DNA of 64,000 bases, from assembly GCA_037954665.1 (NCBI GenBank), contig JBBMOL010000046.1, forward strand, positions 1 to 64,000. Direction: 5' to 3'. The stretch is from Laguncularia racemosa (taxonomy: Eukaryota > Streptophyta > Magnoliopsida > Myrtales > Combretaceae). This document shows, one piece after another, positions 44,376-55,255 of this stretch. The number at the start of each line of letters is the position of its first letter. Within the stretch, counting starts at the first letter, position 1. Position numbers and translations under genes: made by a program. The notes beneath the pieces were generated by a model. It searched no databases. It was not told where the DNA came from and saw only the letters and a program-made list of their open reading frames with translations.

Positions 44376-46705
44376 GTGATTACAATTGTGGCCATGATAT
44401 TTTCATCGCGATGGCAGCAACAATGTTGACAACATTTGTATCGATGATATTTGTTGCAGCTATGTTTGCAATGACAATATTTGCGGTGACAACTGCCGCA
44501 ATGATATTTGTGGTTACAATGTTTGTAGTGACAATATTTGCAATGACAACATTTGTTGTTGTGGTAATTGCAGCTACTTTGTTTGAGTAACGACATGGAC
44601 ATTTATAGTGACAATACATAGAGTGATTACAATTGTTGCAATGATATTTTCATCGCGATTGCAGCAACAATGTTGACAACATTTGTGGCGATGATATTTG
44701 TAGCATCTATGTTTGCAATGGTAATATTTGGGAAGACAACTGCCGCAATGATATTTGTGGTTACAATGTTTGTAGTGACTATATTTACAACGACAACAAT
44801 TGATGTAGTGGTAATTGCAGCTACATTGCTTGAGTAACGACATTGACATTTATAGTGACAATAAATAGAGTGATTACAATTGTGGCCATGATATTTTCAT
44901 CGCGATGGTAGCAACAATGTTGACAACATTTGTAGCGATGATATTTGTAGCAGCTATGTTTGCAATGGTAATATTTTGGGAGACAACTGCCGCAATGATA
45001 TTTGTGGTTACAATGTTTGTAGTGACAATATTTGCATCGACAACATTTGTTGTGGTGGTAATTGCAGCTACATTGCTTGAGTAACGACATGGACATTTAT
45101 AGTGACAATACATAGAGTGATTACAATTGTGGCCATGATATTTTCATCGCGATGGCAGCAACAATGTTGGCAACATTTGTAGCGATGATATTTGTAGCAG
45201 CTATGTTTGCAATGGTAATATTTGGGGAGACAATCGCCGCAATGATATTTGTGGTTACAATGTTTGTAGTGACAATATTTGCAACAACAACATTTGTTGT
45301 AGTGGTAATTGCAGCTACATTGCTTGAGTAATGACATGGACATTTATAGTTACAATACATAGAGTGATTACAATTGTGGCCATGATATTTTCATCGCGAT
45401 GGCAGCAACAATGTTGACAACATTTGTAGCGATGATATTTGTAGCAGCTATGTTTGCAATGGTAATATTTGGGGAGACAACCGCCACAACGATATTTGTG
45501 GTTACAATTTTTGTAGTGACTATTTTTGCAACGACAACATTTGTTGTAGTGGTAATTGCGGCTACATTGCTTGACTAACGACATGGACATTTATAGTGAC
45601 AATAAATAGAGTGATTACAATTGTGGCCATGATATTTTCATCGCGATGGTTGCAACAATGTTTACAACATTTGTAGCGATGATATTTGTAGCAGCTGTGT
45701 TTGCACTGACAATCTTTGCGGTGACAACTGCCCCAATGATATTTGTGGTTACAATGTTTGTAGTGACAATATTTGCAACGACAACATTTGTTGTAGTGGT
45801 ATTTGCAGCTACTTTGTTTGAGTAATGACATGAACATTTATAGTGACAATACATGGAGTGATTACAATTGTAGGGATGATATTTTCATCGCGATGGTAGC
45901 AACAATGTTGACAACATTTGTAGCGATGACATTTGTTGCAGCTATGTTTGTAATGACAATATTTGTGGTGACAACTGCCGCAATCATATTTGTGGTTACA
46001 ATGTTTGTAGTGACAATATATGCAATGACAACATTTGTTGTAGTGGTAATTGCAGCTACTTTGTTTGAATAACGACATGGACATTTATAGTGACAATACA
46101 TAGAGTGATTACAATTGTGGCCATGATATTTTCATCGCGATGGTAGCAACATTGTTGACAACAGTTGTAGCGATTATATTTGTAGCAGCTATGTTTGCAA
46201 TGACAATATTTGCGGTGACAACTGCCGCAATGATATTTGTGGTTACAATGTCTATATTGACAATATTTGCAACAACAACATTTGTTGTAATGGTAATTGC
46301 TGCTACTTTGTTTGAGTAACGACATGGACATTTATAGTGACAATACATAGAGTGATTACAATTGTGGCCATGATACTTTCATCGCGAAGGTAGCAATAAC
46401 GTTGACAACATCTGTAGCGATAATATTTGTTGCAGCTATGTTTGCAATGACAATATTTGCGGTGACAACTGCCGCAATGATATTTGTGGTTACAATGTTT
46501 GTAGTGACAATATTTGCAACGACAACATTTGTTGCAGTGGTAATTGCAGCTACTTTGTTTGAGTAACGACATGGACATTTTTAGTGACAATACATAGAGT
46601 GATTACAATTGTGGCCATGATATTTTCATCGCGATGGTAGCAATAACGTTGACAACATTTGTAGCGATAATATTTGTTGCAGCTATGTTTGCGATGACAA
46701 TATTT

Positions 46706-47300
46706 TGAGAGCAGTAATGGATTGGCACCTATCGAAGACAATTATAGAGGTAAGAAGCTTCCTAGATATGGCAAGCTATTATAAGAGATTTGTAGAGGGG
46801 TTTTCCAAAATAGCAACTCCTCTCACTAGACTAACAAAGAAAAATGTGAAATTTGAATGAGATGATAGATGTAAAGTCAATTTTTAGATGCTTAAAGAGA
46901 AACTTGTGTCGGCACCAGTTTTAACTTTACCTAAGAGTGGAGAAAAGTTTACAATGTATAGTGATGTCTTAGTTCAAGTGTTGGGGTGTATGTTGATGTA
47001 AGGTGGTTAAGTAATAGCTTATGCATCTTGACAGTTAAAACCATATGAAAAGAACTACCTAACTCATGACTTAGAGTTGGCAGTTGTGGTATTAGCTTTG
47101 AGGTTATGGAGGCATTACTTATTTGGAGAAAGGTACAAAATCTTCACTGATCACAAAAGCTTAAGATACATATTTACACAGAAAGAGCTAAATATTAAGC
47201 AAAAGAGATGGTTGAAGCTAATCAAAGATTATGATCTAGGGATACAATTCTTTCCAAGAAAAGCTAATGTAGTGACAGATGCCCTTAGTAGAAAGAAATA
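46706..47300 (+). pseudogene. pol: Element C: RT thumb and RNase H remnant (Tekay/Del-type chromovirus)
   Basis: The frame opens directly at the satellite edge with the connection segment of a Ty3/gypsy RT (AVMDWH, then YYKRFVEGFSKIATPLTRL). The RNase H part from about 47040 contains LTHDLELAVVVLALRLWRHY, ITDHKSL-like FTDHKSLRYIFTQKELN, and DALSRKK at the end. These motifs are typical of the Tekay/Del lineage. Gag, protease and the RT palm with its YxDD box are missing because the element is cut by the satellite. Several in-frame stops are present (for example near 46858, 46886 and 47001). Not functional. Confidence 0.88.
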
Positions 47301-48415
47301 GGGTAATGTAGCCACTCTCATCACTTCACAGAAGTAGTTATTAGAAGACAAACACAAATTGGATCTAGAAATTTTAACACAAGAAGTAGGAGCCAAAATG
47401 GCTACTTTAAGGATATAGCCAACTATAATGGATAGAATTAAAGATGTTCAAATAGAAAATAAAGACCAAGAGATCAAGAGCAAAATGGAACAAAGCAAGG
47501 CTTTAGAATTCAACCTAGATGCAGAAGAGACCTTAAAATACAAAACGAGACTATGAGTGCTAAATGATGCAGAATTTAAGAGAGAGGTAATGAAAGAGGC
47601 ACATTACTCCACCTATACAATATACCCTGGAAGTACCAAAATGTATAAGGACTTAGAGAGTTGTTATTGGTCGAGAAATATGAAAAGAGAGATAATTAAA
47701 TATGTAGCTAGATGCCTCACATGCCGACAAATTATAATATAACATCAGAGACCAGTTGGAGAATTACAGCCTTTTCCAATATCAAAGTGGAAATGGGAGC
47801 ATGTGACAATGGACTTTATTACAACCCTCCCGAATACCAAAGAGAAGTATAATGCAATTTGGGTTATTGTAGACAAATTGATCAAGTCTGCTCATTTTGT
47901 ACCTATCAAAGTAGTATACAAGTTAGAGAAAATGGCTCAAATATACATACAAGAGATAGTCAAACTGCATGAAGTACTAGTGACCATCACTTTTGATAGA
48001 GACATAAGGTTTGTGAGCAGATTCTAGATAAACCTATACAAAGCATTGGGCACCAAACTACAGTTCAACATAGCATTCCACCTTTAAACGGATGGTCATT
48101 CTGAAAGGACCATACAAATACGGGAAGATTTTCTTAGAGCATGTGCATTGGATTTTGGAGGCAATTAGAATGAGCATATACTTCTGGTGGAGTTTGCCTA
48201 TAATAACAATTATAGAGCAACCCTCCAGATGGCTCCATATGAAGCTTTTTATAGAAGAAGGTGCAGATCCCCACTATACTGGGATGAAGTGAGAGAAAAA
48301 CAGATGATGGGGCCAGAGTTAGTACAAGAAGCAGTAGACAAGGTAAAACTAATCAAGTAGAGAATTCAAATAGCTCAATCTCGACAAAAGAGCTATGTAA
48401 ACAAGAGAAGACGCC
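47301..48415 (+). pseudogene. pol: Element C: integrase remnant, left part
   Basis: Ty3/gypsy integrase of the Tekay/Del type. The zinc-binding N-terminus is seen as EAHYSTYTIYPG ... CLTC (the usual second His is Tyr). The core shows MDFITTLP at about 47813, FDRDIRF at about 47994 and TDGHSERTIQ at about 48090, so the three acidic residues remain. Further on AQSRQKSYVNKRRR ends exactly where element B is inserted. In-frame stops and frame breaks occur throughout (for example TAG near 47320 and 48026). The continuation of this domain is at 61724 onwards, on the other side of B. Confidence 0.88.
48411..48415 (+). repeat. Target site duplication of element B, left copy (ACGCC)
   Basis: ACGCC lies directly before the TG of the left LTR; ATGCC lies directly after the right LTR at 61719-61723. 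The single difference is a C/T transition. The duplicated bases fall within the integrase reading frame of element C. Confidence 0.85.
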
Positions 48416-49103
48416 TGACGCGAACCCTAGATATCGATCTAAGACCCAACAATCAACAAGGATTTAAACCTAAGAATCGAAATTGAATCGAATGAATTAA
48501 ACGTAACCCGACCCCAATCGAACACACCGAATGGAACCTAAGCTATCACGGATCGATTTCCCCAAGCGTTTAGGATGAAGAAATCAAGATTAGTTCTATT
48601 CACAAGAACTAAAGGAAGAGAGAACTCTCTCAAAAATCTCATTCACAATATGATAAATCTGATAATGCCCTTTCAAATGTTGTACAAAGGAGTTTATATT
48701 CGTCATTAATTAAAAGTTGGCGGCCTAAATACATCCAGGGCCGGCTTTGAAATAATAAAAAAAAAAAAACAACAGATGGCCGGCAGTGTAAATTCTAAGG
48801 CCGGCAGCCTTCATAGCCGGTGGCCTAGGTGATAGGTTGGTGGCCTTTCCTTTGCTAGTGGTTGTCAATGCAATTCCGATGTCCTCCGCTTCGTCCCCAC
48901 TTTGATATATGATGTTCATGAGCTTAGGACTTATGTTAGAGTTGTGTCGAATCACCTCTTGCTCCTGAAGTTCCACAATCAACCCTTGCAATGCCTCCTT
49001 CATTCGCTTGGTCCGTAATCGTGTCATAGGACCCCCAATACCTTGTAAAGGGTCATTAGCTTTGACTAGCTCTTGAGTGTTGGATGCCTCCCGATCTCTA
49101 TCA
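48416..49103 (-). repeat. Element B 3' LTR (688 bp)
   Basis: In element orientation it begins TGATAGAGATCGGG and ends CGCGTCA. By hand alignment it differs from the partner LTR at roughly 28 positions over about 640 aligned bases, plus a roughly 48-bp length difference in a GGCCGG-rich stretch (near 48775-48830). A TATA-like box (minus strand TATAAA) is at 48693-48698. The first 379 bases continue the open pol frame. Confidence 0.95.
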
Positions 49104-50139
49104 TTCCCCCCTTCCTCGAAAGGATTCGTCCTCAAATCACCTGCATCATATAACAAAAGATCAGAAACATTAAAAGTAGCACTTACATTACCATATTGAC
49201 TTGGCAAATCGAGTTTGTAAGCATTGTCGTTGACGCGCTCCAACACTTGAAAAGGTCCATCTCCTCTAGGATACAATTTGGACTTCCGCTGTGTAGCAAA
49301 CCTTTCTTTTCTCAAGTGTAACCAAACCCAATCTCCAGGTTTAAAGGTAAGCTTGACACGACCCTTATTTACTTGTCGAGCATAGTGCTCATTCTTCTTT
49401 TCAATGTTAGCTCGGGCCTTGGCATGCAATTCCCTGACTAACTCTGCTTTTCTCTTTCCATTAACATCAACAAATTCGTTAGGAGGCAAGGGTAAAATAT
49501 CCAAGGGAGTCAAAGGATTAAATCCATACATAATCTCAAATGGTGAGTATGATGTAGTAGAATGCACAGCTCTATTGTATGCGAATTCAACATGAGGCAA
49601 ACGATTTTCCCATTGTTTAAAGTTCTTTTTCAAAACAGCACGCAACAATTGTGAAAGGATCCTATTAACTACTTCTATTTGACCATCCGTCTGAGGATGT
49701 GTAACAGTAGAAAATAACAATTTAGTTCCCAATCGGTTCCACAAAGTGCACCAGAAATGGCTGAGAAACTTAACATCCCTATCACTTACTATGGACTTTG
49801 GCAGGCCATGCAAACACACAATTTCTTTAAATAATAAATAAGCAATATGTGTTGCATCATTATTTTTAGAACAGGCAATAAAGTGAGCCATTTTGCTAAA
49901 CCTATCAACAACAACAAATATGTTATCCTTGTCATTACTAGATCGTGGCAAATCTAGAACAAAGTCCATAGAAATGTCAGTCCAAAGCTGATGAGGTACA
50001 GGTAATGGGATGTATTCTCCATGTGGCATTACTTTGGATTTAGCCTGTTTACACACAATGCATTTTTCACACACAGCTTGCACATCATGTTTCATCCTAG
50101 GCCAGTAAAAATGCTCATGCAAAATGCCTAAAGTTTTCT
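48725..50139 (-). pseudogene. pol: Element B: integrase, nearly intact, running into the 3' LTR
   Basis: A 465-codon open frame (50122 down to 48725) begins inside the zinc-binding domain (HEHFYWPRMK, CEKCIVC). The core has D53 in MDFVLDLP, D114 in IVSDRDVKF and E150 in TDGQIEVVNR, with exactly 35 residues between the last two, so the catalytic D,D(35)E is complete. The C-terminal GPF/Y-type module shows FKPGDWVWLHLRKERF and GDGPFQVLERVNDNAYKLDL. A TAG at about 50137 separates it from the upstream part containing THGGGLMGHFGI. The last 126 codons lie within the LTR, including GPMTRLRTKRMKEALQGLIV. No canonical chromodomain is visible. It is the best preserved coding segment in the window but is not expressed as a whole polyprotein. 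Confidence 0.92.
49104..49118 (-). promoter_or_regulatory. Element B polypurine tract
   Basis: On the minus strand CGAGGAAGGGGGGAA abuts the TG of the 3' LTR, the normal position of the plus-strand priming site. The same bases also encode part of the pol frame (PFEEGGN). Confidence 0.85.
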
Positions 50140-50667
50140 ATATACCAAAGTGCCCCATTAATCCACCCCCATGTGTTTCTCTAACAAGCAATTCACGCAA
50201 GGAACATTTAGGAACACAAAGTTTGTATTTCTTAAACAAAAACCCCTCGTTCTTATAAAAATCAACATATACATGCTTAGAAACAACACTCCACACTTAA
50301 CCAAAATCAGCATCATTCTCATACAAATCCTTGATAAACTCAAATCCAAGCTATTTTGTTTGTAAAGAGGTCAGAAGTAAATACCTCCTGGATAGTGCAT
50401 CAGCTACTACATTTTCTTTCCGTTGCTTGTATTTGATAACATAAGGAAAAGTTTCAATAAATTCCAGCCACCTAGCATGCCTTTTGTTCAACTTACCCTG
50501 AGTCTTCAAGAACTTCAAGCTTTCATGATCTAAGTGGATAATGAACTCCTTGGGCTATAGATAGTGCTGCCAAGTTTGTAAAGTCCTCACTAATGCATAT
50601 AGCTCCTTATCATAGGTAGGATAATTCAATGCCGCCCCATTAAGCTTTTCACTAAAGTAAGCAATTG
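50140..50667 (-). pseudogene. pol: Element B: RNase H C-terminal part and integrase start
   Basis: Read on the minus strand from the edge of element A: PIAYFSEKLNGAALNYPTYD, DKELYALVRTLQTWQHYL, HLDHESLKFLKTQGKLNK, KENVVADALSRRY, then the start of the integrase. A Trp codon in QHYLWPKEF is TAG (about 50558), and further stops occur near 50362 and 50300. The segment joins in phase with 57284 onwards once element A is disregarded. Confidence 0.9.
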
Positions 50668-50672
50668 GCTTG
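50668..50672 (+). repeat. Target site duplication of element A, left copy (GCTTG)
   Basis: GCTTG lies before the 5' LTR of A and GCTTA after the 3' LTR (57279-57283). One transition separates them. Both belong to the RNase H coding sequence of element B. Confidence 0.85.
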
Positions 50673-51418
50673 TGATGAGAGCCAAGCCAGAAGGTGGAAT
50701 GTGGATCCTCTTGAAGTGCCACCTGGACCGATCACAAGAACTCGAGTGAAACGATTCAAGGAAACACTTAATGGGTTGATAAAGGACGTCCAAGAAGCCG
50801 GAAAGGATTGGAGCAACCATGAGAATGAACTTGCATTTGTATAAGTCATTCAAGGAGATCAAAGCATAGGAGGTCAAAGTTGCCAGCCTTGACAACGTTG
50901 GCTTAAACACTGCCAGCCTTGAACCGGCGTTGCCATTCGCGTACGACAGAAGGACTACGTCAGCTTACTACGCCGCCGTCCTTTATACCCGGCGTACATC
51001 CTACATCGGCTCCTACGCCGCCGACTTTCATTTCCTGTTTGTTAATTTTCCGCAACTTTAGGATGTTATGTCGTTTTGGGCTTTTGTTATTACGAGTTGT
51101 AAACCCTAATATAAGCTGTTAGGGTTGTAAACAGAACATATAACACACATACAAGATTGAATAACACATTTTGAGGGAATTCCTCTCTTGGTTCTCTAAA
51201 AAACTTCTCTTGAACTTATCGGATTTCTTCTGTGGCGTTCATCCCGACTTATCAATTGGTCTTTCATCCCGATTATGGCGTCAAAAGAATATACCAAGGT
51301 TCTTGCCTCACTTATAGGCAACGGTTCGCGGTTCCACTCGTTTGTTTTGGCACCTTGGGTTGCAAATTCCGAACGTATTGGTATTGGGTTTCGTCACACG
51401 TGGGTGTGGCTTGTATCA
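50673..51418 (+). repeat. Element A 5' LTR (746 bp)
   Basis: Begins TGATGAGAGCC and ends TTGTATCA. By hand comparison about 46 of 746 positions differ from the 3' LTR, with no length difference; most are transitions. The first part still resembles the C-terminal pol sequence (PPGPITRTRVKRFKE), with a stop at about 50840. A possible TATA box (TATAAG) is at 51110-51115. Confidence 0.96.
51110..51115 (+). promoter_or_regulatory. Possible TATA box in element A 5' LTR
   Basis: TATAAG within 'ccctaatataagctg', in the second half of the LTR. It is conserved in the 3' LTR. Position and context fit a U3/R boundary, but the match is short. Confidence 0.35.
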
Positions 51419-51420
51419 AT

Positions 51421-51433
51421 TTGGTATCAGAGC
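51421..51433 (+). promoter_or_regulatory. Element A primer binding site (initiator Met-tRNA)
   Basis: TTGGTATCAGAGC starts two bases after the end of the 5' LTR. It carries TGGTATCAGAGC, the well-known complement of the 3' end of plant initiator Met-tRNA used by many plant Ty3/gypsy and copia elements. Confidence 0.93.
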
Positions 51434-51959
51434 CTAGGTTTGTTAAACATCAGTTCAGTTTAAGGAAGGTAACATCAAAACCCTAACTCCAATCGTTCAT
51501 ATCAAGTTTCGTGTTGTTATAGCTTCGTACTCTAGTCCATAGTATTAATTGTTTCTTGAGAGTGTAGTGCATCCTATTAATTTTGTTACAAACAAAAAGA
51601 ACAGAAAAAAAAATCACGACAAAAAAAAAATGTGAACAAGAAGGAAACAAAGGCCGCAAAAAAAAAAAAAAGGAAAGAAAAAGAGGAAAAAAATTCGAGC
51701 CCCTAGAGTTGTTTTGAATTCTACGAAAAGGATTGGTGTAGTTTGGGTTAGTTCCAAGAGAATTGAGAAGAGGAATTTGTGAGTTGATATCATCATTGCT
51801 TGTGAGAATACACGAGTGATTGTGGGATATCATCCTTTGAGTGAAACACGTAAGGGAGTGAATCGTGAGGTTTAATCCTATATATTTGTATTAGTACTAA
51901 CCTTTATTGTAGGAACTATATCGAGGTAACATTCTCTTGAAGGTGAGAGGGGAAGGTTT
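51434..51959 (+). other. Element A untranslated leader
   Basis: No coding motif is visible between the primer binding site and gag. It contains A-rich tracts at about 51604-51693. The exact start of gag is unclear because no convincing ATG precedes the conserved IEALRSDMKRMF motif. Confidence 0.6.
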
Positions 51960-53003
51960 GATGCTAGGTTAGTGATTGAGGCGTTGAGGAGTGACATGAA
52001 GAGGATGTTTCAGGAGGGCATAGAACAAATTCATGAGACGGTGGAGCAAAAACTAGAGCAATTTAAAAACGTCTTCCAAGGGCGTAAGAGGGAGAGTTGT
52101 TCTAAGAGAGTACAAAGGGGTGGAGATGAAATGTCTGATGATGAATTTGATGAACCTTCTATCGAGAGTTATAGAGGTTATGGTGGTAAGAATAGAGGAA
52201 CTAGGGATTAGGAAGATAAAGGAGATAGGAATAGATAGGATAATCAATTGAGTAGTATAAAGATGAAGATTCCTCAATTCCAAGGGAAGAATGATCCAGA
52301 GGCATACTTAGAGTGGGAGAAGAAGGTGGAGATGGTGTTTGATTGTCACAATTATAGTGGGAGAAAGAAGGTGAAGCTTGCTGCCATTGAGTTTTCAGAT
52401 TATGCCATAGTGTGGTGGGATCAACTGATGTTGAATAGAAGAAGGAATGGCGAACCACCTATTGAGTCTTAGGAAGAGATGAAGAGGGTGATGAAGAAGC
52501 GGTTTGTGCCTGCTTATTACTATCGTAAATTGCACAACAAATTGCAAACTCTTAAGCAGGGAAGCCGAAGTGTGGATGAGTATTTCAAGGAGATGGAGGT
52601 TACTATGATTAGGGCGAATTTAGAGGAGGGTAGAGAGGCTACCATGGCTAGGTTTCTTGTTGGGTTGAATAGAGAAATTCAAAATGTCGTAGAATTGCAG
52701 CATTATGTGGAATTGGAAGATATGGTTCATATGGCTATAAAGGTTGAGAACCAACACGAGAGGAAAGGTAGTAGTACTGCGCGGTTTCAACAGGGTACTG
52801 GTTCATCCACCTAGAAGACTAACCAATGGAAGAAGGAAGAAAAGTCTTTACCCACCAAGCCAAAAAGAGAGTAGAAACAAGCGGGTTCTACTCCTGGTAA
52901 CCAAGGTAAACCTGATTCTACTACTCCTAGAAATCGTGACATTAAATGTTTTAAATTCCAAGGCAGAGGCCATATTGCTAGTCAATGTCCGAATAGGCGT
53001 GTT
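51960..53003 (+). pseudogene. gag: Element A: gag with stops
   Basis: Nucleocapsid/capsid precursor of the Ty3/gypsy type, in one frame. Visible parts are IEALRSDMKRMFQEG, the capsid-like IPQFQGKNDPEAYLEWEKK, FVPAYYYRKLHNKLQTLKQG, FLVGLNREIQNVVELQHYVE, and a zinc knuckle at about 52947 (CFKFQGRGHIASQC) in which the second Cys is Phe. In-frame stops lie at about 52209, 52236, 52470, 52812 and 52872. No clear initiation codon is seen. The knuckle defect and the stops mean it cannot make a working Gag. Confidence 0.88.
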
Positions 53004-53711
53004 ATGATTCTGCGTGATGATGGTGAGTATGAGACTGAGGGGGATAGTGAAGAGGATGATATGCCTCCATTGGAGGACGCTAGTGATGATGAGGAGCCTG
53101 CAGTAAGGAAGTTAGTGGCAGTAGTGAAGCGAGCTTTGAATGTGCAAGTGAAGGAAGAGGAGGAGGTACAACGAGAGAATATCTTTCATACTAGATGTTA
53201 TCTAGGTGATCATATTTGCAGTTTGATCATTGATGGGGGGAGTTGCACTAATGTGGTGAGTACTTTTATTGTTGAGAGGTTGGGACTCAAGACTACTAAA
53301 CACCCTAGTTCATATAAATTGCAGTGGCTGAATGATAGTGGCGAGACTAAGGTGAGTAAGCAAGCCTTGATTGCTTTTCGCATCGATAGGTATGAGGATG
53401 AGGTGTTATGTGATGTAGTGCTAATGCAGGCGTGTCATGTGTTGTTGGGGAGGCTATGGCAGTTTGATAGGAAGGTTGTCAATGATGGTTTTTCTAACAA
53501 GTATACACTTGTTCACCATGGCAAAAGTTTTAATCTTAAACCCTTAACACCTAAATAGGTGTATGAGGATCAGTTGCAACTACAACAATCTTTTGCGAAA
53601 TATAAGGTGAGTGAAAAATAGAGGGAGAGTGAGAGAGCAAAAGACATAGAAAAAGAAAAGGAACACAAAAGTCGATATCAAAAGGAAAAAGAGAGGAAGG
53701 CTGGAAAGAGC
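53004..53711 (+). pseudogene. pol: Element A: aspartic protease and linker
   Basis: After an acidic segment (EEDDMPPLEDASDDEEP) the frame contains LIIDGGSCTNVVS at about 53222, the retroviral-type aspartic protease active-site region of this lineage, with Asp kept. ACHVLLGRLWQFDRKVVNDG follows at about 53430, typical of the protease end. A stop at about 53556 and another near 53617 interrupt the charged linker to the reverse transcriptase. The frame is the same as gag. Confidence 0.85.
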
Positions 53712-55255
53712 GTGAGAGACCAAGTTGAAGAGGGATTAACTTTGGTGGTGAGTGAAAAGGAGAGTGCAGCCTTGCAAAAGGAGAGTTATATGGTAAAAGC
53801 GAGTGTAGTGAAGAGAGCGTTAGTGATGAAGCAACCTATGTTGTTGCTGGTTTTTAAGGAAACTTGTTTGAATACTAATGAACTTTTTAACTCTTTGCCT
53901 ACTGTGGTTGTGTCTATTGTGCAGGACTTTGAAGATGTCTTCCCTGAAGAGATTCTAAAGGGGTTACCACCTATTCGTGGTATTGAGCACCGGATTGACC
54001 TTGTACCCAGAGCATCTATTCCAAACAAACAAGCTTATAGGAGCAATCTAAAGGAGACAAAGGAACTCCAAAGTCAGGTCAGTGAATTAATGGAGAAGGG
54101 GTACGTGAGAGAAAGCATGAGCCCATGTGCAGTACCTGTGATTTTGGTGCCTAAGAAGGATGGGTCATGGAGAATGTGTGTTGATTGCCGCGCCATCAAC
54201 AACATCACGGTAAAGTATCGTCATCCCATTCCTCGCTTAGATGACATGTTAGATGAGTTATATGGGTCTAGTGTCTTTTCCAAAATTGATTTGAAAAGCG
54301 GATATCACCAAATTAGAATGAAAGAAGGTGATGAATGGAAAACCGCATTTAAAACAAAATATGGATTATATGAGTGGTTAGTAATGCCTTTTGGTTTAAC
54401 TAATGCACCTAGTACTTTTATGAGACTTATGAACCATGTTTTGAGGACTTTTATTGGCAAATTTGTGGTTTTCTATTTTGATAATATCCTTATTTACAAC
54501 AAGAGTTTGGAAGACCATATATCTCACTTGAGGGATGTTTTGGAAGTGCTTCGAAAGGAGCAATTATATGCTAACCTCAAAAAGTGCACTTTTTGCACAG
54601 ACAAACTTGTGTTTCTTGGTTTTATTGTTAGTGCATAGGGAATACAGGTTGATGAAGAGAAGATTCGTGCGATCCAAGAATGGCCTAGTCCAACTAATGT
54701 AAGTAATGTGCGGAGTTTCCATGGACTAGCGAGCTTTTACAAGAGGTTTGTGAAGGATTTCAACACCATTGCAACACCACTTACTGAAGTAATCAAGAAG
54801 AACGTGGGGTTCAGATGGGGAGAACAACAAGAGAAGGCCTTTCAGATGCTTAAAAATAAGCTGACTCATGCGCCATTACTTGCTTTACCTGATTTCTTTA
54901 AAACTTTTGAAATTGAGTGTGATGCTTCAGGAATAGTTATTGGAGCAATGCTCATGCAAGAGAGAAGACCAATTGCATTCTTTAGCGAGAAACTAAGTGG
55001 GCAACCTTGAACTACCCTACTTATGACAAGGAGTTATATACATTGGTTCGAGCGCTGGAGACTTGGCAACACTATCTTTAGCCAAAAGAGTTCGTGATCC
55101 ACATTGATCATGAATCCTTGAAGTACTTGAAGGGAAATCATAAGCTAAACAAAAGGCATGCTCATTGGGTGGAGTTCATCGAAACATTTCCCTATGTCAT
55201 CCACTACAAGCAAGGTAAAGAGAATGTTGTTGCTGGTGCACTTTCTAGAAGGTAT
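53712..55255 (+). pseudogene. pol: Element A: reverse transcriptase and RNase H, inactive
   Basis: RT motifs in order: FPEEILKGLPPIRGIEHRID, VPVILVPKKDGSWRMCVDCR, HPIPRLDDMLDELYGSSVFS, MPFGLTNAPSTFMRLM. The catalytic box reads YFDN at 54477-54485, so the second Asp is Asn (a G-to-A change). A TAG at 54636 replaces a Gln codon. The RNase H part starts at about 54890 (FEIECDASG), then a one-base frameshift occurs near 55005, a Trp codon at 55079 is TAG, and the Asp of the final ADALSRRY motif is Gly (AGALSRRY, about 55235). Each of these alone would inactivate the enzyme. Confidence 0.93.

Larger units (their letters stand above)
21854..46705 (+). repeat. 247-bp satellite array, main subfamily (right block)
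   Basis: Roughly 100 tandem monomers. Compared with the left block, different monomer types predominate. One has 'caatgtttacaac' and 'caatctttgcgg' (type F). One has 'gtagggatgatatt' and 'gttgagaac' (type E). One has 'caatggtaatatttgggg' (type C). One has 'tctatattgacaata' and 'gctgctac' (type D). F, E and C follow one another in order over several stretches. Deletion-rich stretches lie at about 23.9-24.3, 26.2-27.2, 31.4-32.9, 34.4-34.6 and 39.3-40.1 kb. The array ends abruptly at 46705 within a monomer, where retrotransposon sequence begins. Confidence 0.96.

Noticed and set aside
46706..48415. Element C left part as the missing half of element A or B
   Set aside because: Its RNase H and integrase motifs (FTDHKSLRYIFTQKELN, TDGHSERTIQ) are of the Tekay/Del type and differ from A and B, and its frame continues at 61724 rather than inside B.
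51483..52458. Minus-strand open frames opposite the leader and gag of element A
   Set aside because: They are shadows of A-rich leader and gag coding sequence, with low-complexity Phe/Leu/Ser content and no domain.
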